This document shows, in pieces, positions 21,716 through 27,420 of a stretch of 27,420 bases of DNA. Position numbers and translations under genes: made by a program. Below the pieces are notes generated by a model. It saw nothing but the letters and a program-made list of their open reading frames with translations. It was not told the origin of the DNA and ran no database searches. The stretch is from CAIMDX01 sp041652155 (GTDB lineage: Bacteria; Patescibacteriota; Minisyncoccia; Minisyncoccales; JAQTVQ01), in contig JBAZHV010000012.1 in assembly GCA_041652155.1 (NCBI GenBank), positions 1 to 27,420 on the forward strand. Direction: 5' to 3'. Position 1 is the stretch's first letter. Each line of letters starts with the position of its first letter.

Positions 21716-22625
21716 CAAAAATTTAAAAACCCAAAAAGCTTTCACTCTGATCGAGCTGTTGGTCGTGATCGCCATCATCGGCATTCTGGCCGGGATGGTT
21801 GTCGTGAACATGTCGGGGGCGACCGAGAGCGCGAGGATGGCTAAATCCAAATCTTTTTCCGGTTCCATTCGAAGCTCTCTATTGATGAGCCGGGTGTCCG
21901 AGTGGAGGTTTGACGAGGGAACGGGAGCTACAGCTTTTGATTCGATGGGTAGGGGCAACGGTACTTTGCTTGGCGGTCCGATATGGAAGTCGGGAGCGGA
22001 CTGCGTGTCGGACGAATGCCTAAGTTTTGACGGCGCTGATGATTATATAAATATAACAGATACTGTTAGTGTTAATAATATCGTTTCGGAAATTACGGTA
22101 GAGGCTTGGGCTAAGGCCAATGAATTTAATAACGGAGTTTTTGCAAAAGAAACAGGGCATGGAGCTTTTATCTTGGGTTTTTACGGTTATGCCAGTCCGA
22201 AGGTCGTAACTTTTCATATCAGAAATTCTTCGAACGTGGGTTCTTATACGACATATACTTTTGCCGGGATAGATAGCTCAACTTGGAACTATTACGTAGG
22301 AACATGGAAAGCGGGACAGTGGCAAAAAATATATATAAACGGCAAACAGGTAGCAAGTTCGGTCCCTGCGGCCGATATGTGGGCAGCCAAAACCGGGATT
22401 CAGATAGCCGCCAGGGATTGGTCGTATGTTTATCCTGCCGGAGATGGTTATTTCAACGGCCTTCTTGACGAGGTCCGAATATATAACGCCGCTTTGACCT
22501 CATCCGCTGTCCGGGACCGGTATCTCGCAGGGCTGGACCATCTTTTTGTCGGAGGCCAGATCACGGAGCAAGAGCATCAAGAGAAATTGTCGGAATTAAA
22601 TTCAACCTATGCGACCAATGAATAG
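21699..22625 (+). CDS. Prepilin-like LamG protein 3
   Basis: A 308-residue protein with QKA/FTLIELLVVIAIIGILAGM, then NMSGATESARMAKSKSFSGS, VSEWRFDEGTGATAFDSMGR and the cysteine pair DCVSDECLSFDG. Its LamG body is slightly longer, with GHGAFILGFYGYASPKVVTF, STWNYYVGTWKAGQWQKIYI and GLLDEVRIYNAALTSSAVRD. The tail is LAGLDHLFVGGQITEQEHQE. Its 5' coding end overlaps gene 2 by 17 nt: the end of gene 2 (HASSK then stop) is read in another frame as the first codons of gene 3 (MLPANSK). Low similarity in the middle of the domain shows that the binding face differs from its neighbours. Confidence 0.92.
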   Translation: MLPANSKNLKTQKAFTLIELLVVIAIIGILAGMVVVNMSGATESARMAKSKSFSGSIRSSLLMSRVSEWRFDEGTGATAFDSMGRGNGTLLGGPIWKSGADCVSDECLSFDGADDYINITDTVSVNNIVSEITVEAWAKANEFNNGVFAKETGHGAFILGFYGYASPKVVTFHIRNSSNVGSYTTYTFAGIDSSTWNYYVGTWKAGQWQKIYINGKQVASSVPAADMWAAKTGIQIAARDWSYVYPAGDGYFNGLLDEVRIYNAALTSSAVRDRYLAGLDHLFVGGQITEQEHQEKLSELNSTYATNE

Positions 22626-23511
22626 TAAAAAATCCAAAACCGAAAAAGCTTTCACTCTGATCGAGCTTTTGGTTGTGATCGCCATCGTCGGCATTCTGGC
22701 CGGGATGGTTGTCGTGAATATGTCGGGGGCGACCGAGAGCGCGAGGATGGCTAAGTCTAAATCTTTTTCTTCCTCATTAAGGGATTCCTTGCTTATGGCC
22801 AGGGTGTCCGAGTGGAATTTCGATGAGGGATCGGGCACCAGCGTTGCCGATTCCTGGGGGACGAACGGCGGGACTTTGACCAATGGTCCGGTCTGGAAAA
22901 CGGGAGCCGATTGCGTGAGCGGTTCGTGCTTGAGTTTTAGCGGATCAAGCTATGTCCTTGGACCCGACGATCCTTCTTTAAGAATAACCGGAGATATCAC
23001 TCTGTCTTTTTGGGTTAAGCCCGACACGGCGTCGAACAGTTTTATGGCTGTAGTAACCAAGGAGTACGCCAAAGAATGGCTTATTGCCGTAGATGTCAGA
23101 GGAACGGGCAGGGCTATCGCCTGGAGGCATGGAGACGGGGTCGTTGAATACGGCACTTTCAGTAATGTTTTTATCGACGGAGATGTTTGGTACTACGTAG
23201 CGTGCACGAGAAGTTTGTCCCCTAAAACGATAACCTGTTATAAGAACGGCAATAAGGTCGGAACGTCTTCTTATTCGAAAGATGTTGTCAGCGGATCGTT
23301 GCCGTTAACGATAGGAAGCGGCGCTTCTAATTATTATTTTAGAGGTTCGATAGATGAAGTTCGGATATACAATCAAATTATTCCGTCTTCGGCGATAAAG
23401 AATAATTATCTGGCCGGGCTGGAGGATCTTTTTTCCAAAGGAGCCATTTCCAAAGAAAATTATTATCAAAGATTAGCGGATCTAAATTTAGGCTATGCGA
23501 TCAGTAAATAA
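22609..23511 (+). CDS. Prepilin-like LamG protein 4
   Basis: A 300-residue protein with EKA/FTLIELLVVIAIVGILAGM and a spine almost the same in DNA as gene 3. The body has VSEWNFDEGSGTSVADSWGT, DCVSGSCLSFSGSSYV, TLSFWVKPDTASNS, AKEWLIAVDVRGTGRAIAWR and GSIDEVRIYNQIIPS. The tail is LAGLEDLFSKGAISKENYYQ. It overlaps gene 3 by 17 nt; an internal ATG at 22618 (MNSKKSK) would give the 8-nt ATGAATAG overlap seen at the gene 1/2 junction and could be the real start. The last 54 nt before the gene 5 start region (23444-23497) are identical to the same place in gene 5. Confidence 0.92.
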   Translation: MRPMNSKKSKTEKAFTLIELLVVIAIVGILAGMVVVNMSGATESARMAKSKSFSSSLRDSLLMARVSEWNFDEGSGTSVADSWGTNGGTLTNGPVWKTGADCVSGSCLSFSGSSYVLGPDDPSLRITGDITLSFWVKPDTASNSFMAVVTKEYAKEWLIAVDVRGTGRAIAWRHGDGVVEYGTFSNVFIDGDVWYYVACTRSLSPKTITCYKNGNKVGTSSYSKDVVSGSLPLTIGSGASNYYFRGSIDEVRIYNQIIPSSAIKNNYLAGLEDLFSKGAISKENYYQRLADLNLGYAISK

Positions 23512-24388
23512 CCGACAATTTCAAAAAGCTTTCACCTTGATCGAGCTTTTGGTCGTCATCGCGATCATCGGCATTCTGGCCGGGATGGTGGTCGTGAATA
23601 TGTCGGGGGCGACCGAGAGCGCCAGGATCGCCAAATCCAAAATGTTTTCAGGGTCTATTCGCAGTTCTCTTCTGGCGGACCGCGTTTCCGAATGGAATTT
23701 CGATGAGAACCAAGGAATCGCCGCAGCCGATATTGTCGGCGGCAACAATGGAACCTTGGTTAACGGTCCGACCTGGAGAACGGGCGCTAATTGCGTATCG
23801 GAAAGCTGTCTTGAGTTTGACGGAAATAACGATTACGTCACTTGCGGTAATAATTCTAGTCTTGATCTTTTTCAAAATTTTACCATTGAAGCTTGGGTGT
23901 ATCCGATGCAGGACAAATCGTCTTATGTCTTTTCGAAAACCGATTATGCCGACCCCGGAGGATATTCAATATACTGGAGCGGGCCGTCCAATACGGTTAT
24001 TTTTTATTACGGCGGATCAGCGGGAGCGGTCAGTTCAGCTGTTTTTACGGAAGTGAACATTTGGGTTCATGTCGTTATCGTTTCAAGAAATAATGTTTTG
24101 ACTTTTTATAAGAACGGAACAGCGGCAGGAACGGCATCGGCTTCCGTGGCCACAGACAACTTTAACTTTGTGATAGGAAACAGGCCCGGTTCGGAAGGAG
24201 CGGCCGGCAACACATTCAACGGCCGGATAGACGGCGTCCGTTTATACAACCAAGCGCTCGCCGCTTTCCAGATAAAAGACAGCTATGCCCTTGGAGTGAA
24301 GAAACTTTTTTCCAAGGGATCCATTTCCAAAGAAAATTATTATCAAAGATTAGCGGATCTAAATTTAGGCTATGAGATCAGCAAATAG
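23495..24388 (+). CDS. Prepilin-like LamG protein 5
   Basis: A 297-residue protein with QKA/FTLIELLVVIAIIGILAGM, NMSGATESARIAKSKMFSGS, VSEWNFDENQGIAAADIVGG, cysteine pair NCVSESCLEFDGNNDYV, NFTIEAWVYPMQDKSSYVFS and GRIDGVRLYNQALAAFQIKD. The tail is ALGVKKLFSKGSISKENYYQ and, over 54 nt (24321-24374), identical in DNA to gene 4. The LamG strand FTIEAWVYP is the closest to the canonical pattern. It overlaps gene 4 by 17 nt, whose end (YAISK) overlaps this start (MRSVNNRQ). Genes 4, 5 and 6 look like the youngest copies. Confidence 0.92.
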   Translation: MRSVNNRQFQKAFTLIELLVVIAIIGILAGMVVVNMSGATESARIAKSKMFSGSIRSSLLADRVSEWNFDENQGIAAADIVGGNNGTLVNGPTWRTGANCVSESCLEFDGNNDYVTCGNNSSLDLFQNFTIEAWVYPMQDKSSYVFSKTDYADPGGYSIYWSGPSNTVIFYYGGSAGAVSSAVFTEVNIWVHVVIVSRNNVLTFYKNGTAAGTASASVATDNFNFVIGNRPGSEGAAGNTFNGRIDGVRLYNQALAAFQIKDSYALGVKKLFSKGSISKENYYQRLADLNLGYEISK

Positions 24389-25274
24389 CCGACAATTACA
24401 AAAAGCTTTCACCTTGATCGAGCTTTTGGTCGTCATCGCGATCGTCGGCATTCTGGCCGGGATGGTCACGGTCAATATGTCGGGGGCGACCGGAAGCGCG
24501 ACGATCGCCAAAGCCAAAACTTTTTCCAGCTCCATGAGAAGTTCCCTGCTAATGAACAGGGTTTCGGAATGGAGGTTCGATGATGGTTCGGGTATCGGCG
24601 CGACCGATCTGGTCGGGACCAATACGGGGACTCTTATCAATTTTAATTTTTCCGGAGACTCCAATTGGAAAACGGCAGATTGCATTTCGGGAGGTTGTTT
24701 GAGCTTTGACGGGATCAACGATCATGTGGAAGCCGCCGATAGCGAGGGCCTTAATCCCGGTTCCGGAGACTTTACCGTGGAAGTATGGTTTAAACTGAAT
24801 TCGGTTGGGGCAGCCAATTATTCCATACTGTATAATAAGGAAAATCTATACGAAGCGTCTGCCGGCGGAGGATATTTTACGTATGCCTGGCGTCCGCATT
24901 GGGTTTGGGACGGAGGGACTTCTTTCCCGGTGGATGTAGGAGAGTGGTACCACGCTGTCGTCGTTTATGATCATGCCAAACAGTATCTTTATAAGAACGG
25001 CAAGATGGTCTATTCTCGTTCGCAAACAGGAGACATGGAGACGAACACGAATGCCTTGAGAATAGGGGCGAGAGGGGCCCCCGGCGCCGCTTCCAGTTTT
25101 TTCCCCGGGCTTATCGACGAGGTCCGCATCTACAACGCGGCCTTGACCGCTTCCGCCGTCCGCGACCAGCATGCTTTAGGTCTAGACAAGCTTTTGGCCG
25201 GAGGACAGATAACCAGTCAGGATTATCAGCAAAGAATAGCCGGCCTGAATTCAAATTACGCGGCCAATAAATGA
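24372..25274 (+). CDS. Prepilin-like LamG protein 6 (array end)
   Basis: A 300-residue protein with QKA/FTLIELLVVIAIVGILAGM, NMSGATGSATIAKAKTFSSS, VSEWRFDDGSGIGATDLVGT, a cysteine pair DCISGGCLSFDGINDHV, DFTVEVWFKLNSVGAANYSI, DVGEWYHAVVVYDHAKQYLY and GLIDEVRIYNAALTASAVRD. The tail is ALGLDKLLAGGQITSQDYQQ. It overlaps gene 5 by 17 nt. Its own stop (AAATGA, 25269-25274) again overlaps an ATG (25271) that opens only an 8-codon frame to 25297, as if a seventh unit had been lost. All six should be exported and assembled or anchored by a type IV pilus system, whose genes are not in this window. Confidence 0.92.
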   Translation: MRSANSRQLQKAFTLIELLVVIAIVGILAGMVTVNMSGATGSATIAKAKTFSSSMRSSLLMNRVSEWRFDDGSGIGATDLVGTNTGTLINFNFSGDSNWKTADCISGGCLSFDGINDHVEAADSEGLNPGSGDFTVEVWFKLNSVGAANYSILYNKENLYEASAGGGYFTYAWRPHWVWDGGTSFPVDVGEWYHAVVVYDHAKQYLYKNGKMVYSRSQTGDMETNTNALRIGARGAPGAASSFFPGLIDEVRIYNAALTASAVRDQHALGLDKLLAGGQITSQDYQQRIAGLNSNYAANK

Positions 25275-25295
25275 ACGGCAAACCGAATTTGTCTT

Positions 25296-25311
25296 AAAGG
25301 ACTGCTCCTTT
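25296..25311 (+). terminator. Weak hairpin after the pilin array
   Basis: AAAGGA (25296-25301) pairs with TCCTTT (25306-25311) around CTGC. There is only a weak T-rich tail (GAAATTTCG), so it may end the operon inefficiently. The rest of the gap before the tRNA gene holds a possible TATAAC (25393-25398) about 20 nt before the tRNA. Confidence 0.4.
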
Positions 25312-25418
25312 GAAATTTCGATCGGATTTTGCTATGCTAAATCCGCCAATCTCGTTCCTTAATGGTTCAATAATCAGAAAAATATTTTGGGCTATAACTG
25401 TTTGTCCAATACAAATAT

Positions 25419-25493
25419 GCCGGAGTAGCTCAGAGGCAGAGCAGAACCCTCGTAAAGTTCAGGCCGCGAGTTCAAGTCTCGCCTCCGGCTCCA
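25419..25493 (+). tRNA. tRNA-Thr (anticodon CGT)
   Basis: A full cloverleaf can be drawn: acceptor GCCGGAG with CTCCGGC, D stem GCTC/GAGC with loop AGAGGCA, anticodon stem GAACC/AGTTC with a C-A mismatch at the loop-closing pair, loop CTCGTAA with anticodon CGT (reads ACG, Thr), T stem GCGAG/CTCGC with loop TTCAAGT, discriminator T (25490) and an encoded CCA (25491-25493). The variable loop is 5 nt. The discriminator U and the C-A mismatch are somewhat unusual for bacterial tRNA-Thr. Confidence 0.9.
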
Positions 25494-25614
25494 ATGTCAG
25501 ATAAGAAGGTTATCGCCGTGTCCGACGCTTAAAGGATTCCCGGCGCGTTAGAGGCTAAGAAGGATCTTTCGGAAGTTGATTCGAAATAGAAACAAAGGAA
25601 AATACAACAAAACA

Positions 25615-26691
25615 ATGGATAACAAAAAGATCAAAGTAGTCGTGTTTCCTTGGAGGGAATGGACCAGCAGTAATCCTTATTTGGACCTGCTTTATTCGCC
25701 GATGAAGACCAGCGATGTGGAAGTGATCTATTCTGATTATCACAGATTTTTTCCTTTGCTCGAGAACTACGCCAGATACAAACCGCAGATATTCCATATA
25801 CATTGGCATTACAGCGTTCTTAGGGCCAGCGATCCGATCAAGACTTTTGCCAAATTCTCGGTCTTTTTGTTCGAGATATTTTCCTTAAAGATGCTGGGAG
25901 TGAAAATAGTTTGGACCATCCACGAGCTGAACGACCTCGATAACAAACGCTCGATGATGGACAGGATTTCTTCGAAGGCGTTGTTCTCTCTCGCGGACAA
26001 AGTTATCGTTCACGGAGAAAGCGCCAAAGAGATATTGGAGGAAAACAATTTCAAAGATTTCAGCAAACTGGCCGTCATACCTCATGGAAACTATATAAGC
26101 TGTTATGAAAATAATATGTCCCGGGAAGAGGCGAGGAAGGCTTTGGAACTGGACGAAAAAGATTTTGTTTTCTTGTATTTCGGCAGGGTCAGGCCGTATA
26201 AAGGCATAGAAAATCTGCTGGAGAAATTCAAAAAGATCGCGTCGAAAAACGCGAGGCTGATAATCGCCGGACCGGCGGCCGATGTCGAGGCCAGGGAGAG
26301 CGTGGAGAAGGCGGCGGCCGGAGACGAGAGGATAAAACTTATCTTGAGGTTTATTTTTGACGACGTCCAGCTTTATTTGAACAGCGCCGATGTGGTCGTT
26401 CTTCCCTATAAAAAAATTTTTACTTCCGGAACCGTATTTTTGGCTATGTCTTTTAAAAAACCGATAATAGTCCCGAAGATGGGGTGCGTAAAAGATATCT
26501 TGGACGAGAAAGGAGGGTTCTTTTACGATCCGGCCGATGAGAACGGGCTGGCCGATGCGCTGGAGGCGGCCATGAAGAGCGGCGATCTTCTCAAAATGGG
26601 AGACCATAATTTTGAACTGGCCAAGAAACTCGATTGGAAAGATATCGCGGCGCGGACAGTAGCGGTGTACCGCCAAGCTCTGGAAAAGTGA
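25615..26691 (+). CDS. GT4-type glycosyltransferase
   Basis: A 358-residue (from the ATG at 25615) GT-B glycosyltransferase. The N-terminal half has KVVVFPWREW, PQIFHIHWHYSVLRA and MLGVKIVWTIHELNDLDNKR. The C-terminal half has the nucleotide-sugar site: FVFLYFGRVRPYKGIENLLE, ARLIIAGPA and the acceptor-proximal SADVVVLPYKKIFTSGTVFL followed by FKKPIIVPKMGCVKDIL. An in-frame TTG at 25576 is less likely as start; AAAGGA lies 15-21 nt before 25615. It transfers a sugar to an envelope glycan or lipid acceptor that cannot be read from the sequence. No other envelope-synthesis gene is adjacent; it follows the tRNA gene on the same strand. Confidence 0.88.
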   Translation: MDNKKIKVVVFPWREWTSSNPYLDLLYSPMKTSDVEVIYSDYHRFFPLLENYARYKPQIFHIHWHYSVLRASDPIKTFAKFSVFLFEIFSLKMLGVKIVWTIHELNDLDNKRSMMDRISSKALFSLADKVIVHGESAKEILEENNFKDFSKLAVIPHGNYISCYENNMSREEARKALELDEKDFVFLYFGRVRPYKGIENLLEKFKKIASKNARLIIAGPAADVEARESVEKAAAGDERIKLILRFIFDDVQLYLNSADVVVLPYKKIFTSGTVFLAMSFKKPIIVPKMGCVKDILDEKGGFFYDPADENGLADALEAAMKSGDLLKMGDHNFELAKKLDWKDIAARTVAVYRQALEK

Positions 26692-26801
26692 TCGCTGCCT
26701 TGAAAATGTTTTCGGCTTGCTCTTCAATGGCGGCCGGATATTAATTTGCTCCTTCCCATCATTCCTCTTGCTATTTTTTTTCAACGGCATCGATTTTTTT
26801 G

Positions 26802-26833
26802 CTCCGGCCATTTCCCCGGAGATTTTGTTTTCT
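26802..26833 (+). terminator. Possible terminator after the glycosyltransferase
   Basis: CTCCGG (26802-26807) pairs with CCGGAG (26816-26821) over an 8-nt loop and is followed by T-rich ATTTTGTTTTCTC. No gene is seen between 26692 and 26896. Confidence 0.5.
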
Positions 26834-26896
26834 CTCGGAAAAATAAATTGCTTATCCACATTGCGGCGTGATACTTCGCCTAGGCAGGACCGTTAA

Positions 26897-26910
26897 TTTT
26901 TGATAAAATA
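26897..26910 (+). promoter_or_regulatory. Extended -10 promoter motif of prfB
   Basis: TTTTTGATAAAATA, identical to the motifs at 11411 and 13031. It lies 51 nt before the ATG of prfB. Confidence 0.65.
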
Positions 26911-26947
26911 GGTTCACGCGGAGTTTAAAAACTCCCTTAAAAAATTT

Positions 26948-27420
26948 ATGGAGAATTTTAACCAACCAATTGAAGAGATAGAAAAAGAGGTCCTCTTTTT
27001 AGAGGGCCGCCTTTGACCCGGCCGAATTGCAAACCAGCATAAAAGAATTGGAAGAGATATCCGCACGCCAGGATTTTTGGCAGGATAATAAAAAAGCGCA
27101 GGAAGTGTCGCAGGAATTATCTTTTAAAAAAGAACAGTTGAAAGATATCGAAGACATCAAGAAAGAACTTCAGGAAATAAAAGAATTGTCGGTCATCTGT
27201 CAGGGAGACCAGGAAATGGAGAAAGAACTGAACGAGAAGATAGAAGTATTAAGATCGAAGATCAAGCAAAAAGGAATAGAAGAAAGGTTCAAAGGAAAAT
27301 ACGACGGCAACAATGTTCTGCTGTCGATCTATTCCGGAGCCGGCGGCCAGGATGCCCAGGATTGGGCCACGATGCTTTTGAGAATGTATCAAAGATACAG
27401 CCAAAAGAAAGGATTCGGAG
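26948..27420 (+). CDS. prfB: Peptide chain release factor 2 (partial, +1 frameshift)
   Basis: The start ATG at 26948 opens a frame MENFNQPIEEIEKEVLFLEG that meets TGA at 27014-27016. In the +1 frame the protein continues DPAELQTSIKELEEISARQD, a coiled-coil-like domain 1 and SIYSGAGGQDAQDWATMLLR, the conserved block that opens domain 2 in RF2. The break sits at CTTTGAC, the standard RF2 site where ribosomes slip by +1 when RF2 is scarce. The window ends before the GGQ loop and the SPF anticodon-like motif. RF2 reads UAA and UGA stops, so UGA is a stop codon in this genome. Confidence 0.95.
27004..27017 (+). promoter_or_regulatory. RF2 programmed +1 frameshift site
   Basis: GGGCCGCCTTTGAC: the slippery CTT TGA C at 27011-27017 in the ATG frame, with a Shine-Dalgarno-like GAGGG (27002-27006) 4 nt before CTT. 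In the well-studied E. coli site the purine run is 3 nt from CUU. Low RF2 lets the tRNA slip onto UUU; high RF2 stops translation at UGA, giving autoregulation. Confidence 0.93.

Noticed and set aside
25885..26859. 324-codon minus-strand open frame
   Set aside because: It is opposite the glycosyltransferase gene, has no family features, and reflects codon bias of the true gene.
26948..27016. prfB as a broken gene because of the early TGA
   Set aside because: The TGA lies in the standard CTTTGAC slippery context, and the +1 frame continues with RF2 sequence; it is programmed.
1..27420. Alternative genetic code (TGA as glycine)
   Set aside because: TGA ends several intact genes (for example parA, the helicase and the HD protein), and RF2 is present.

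Overview
The window looks like chromosomal DNA from a member of the Candidate Phyla Radiation / Patescibacteria, most likely a Parcubacteria-type lineage. This is inferred from gene content and style, not from a marker-gene tree. The signs are: many prepilin-like proteins with LamG domains, a compact genome of small proteins, almost no Shine-Dalgarno sites but many -10 boxes about 7 nt before the start codon (leaderless mRNAs), a short CPC/CPC/CxC ferredoxin-thioredoxin reductase protein, and the G+C-rich palindrome around 493-512. The standard code is used: TGA ends several genes, and prfB (release factor 2) is present with its TGA frameshift site.

Layout. (1) 1-970: no intact gene. It holds a branched inverted-repeat element (48-226), two G+C-rich palindromes and a remnant of a serine-recombinase C-terminus (about 520-775, minus strand). 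(2) 977-4275: an arsenic/organoarsenical operon: arsR, a frameshifted DUF2703 gene, a small CxxC thioredoxin, an ArsP/UPF0718 permease, ArsF-like and ArsG-like genes. A second copy of the recombinase fragment follows (4295-4373), so the operon sits between two fragments of one mobile-element gene. (3) 4447-5044, minus strand: a second arsR with a C-terminal cysteine cluster and a 49-residue cysteine-rich protein, with a shared candidate operator in front of both. (4) 5118-8415: an unknown protein, an orphan ParA, and a LexA-like S24 protease/repressor followed 9 bp later by a MazF/PemK toxin. (5) 8471-13447: PfkB-type (adenosine) kinase plus S-adenosylhomocysteine hydrolase, a possible small RNA, a frameshifted ParB/SerK-like gene, an ABC-F ATPase and a small membrane protein. 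(6) 13452-17756: a Qnr/McbG-like pentapeptide-repeat protein, an exported DUF5666-like protein, an HD phosphohydrolase and a Pif1-like helicase with a C-terminal HTH. (7) 17830-19779, minus strand: a small membrane protein and a sensor-kinase-like protein lacking the phospho-acceptor histidine; then thioredoxin and FTR catalytic protein. (8) 19864-25297: six tandem prepilin-LamG genes, each overlapping the next by 8-17 bp. (9) 25419-27420: tRNA-Thr(CGT), a glycosyltransferase, and the start of prfB.

How it fits together. The arsenic genes form a sensing, thiol-chemistry and efflux module that looks acquired. The kinase/AhcY pair removes SAH and adenosine left by methylation reactions. The S24-MazF pair has the form of a damage-responsive toxin module. 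The six-gene pilin array is the most striking feature: conserved export/assembly N-termini and a conserved SHOCT-like C-terminal tail bracket diverging LamG bodies, as expected for a family of surface adhesins or minor pilins made from one mRNA.
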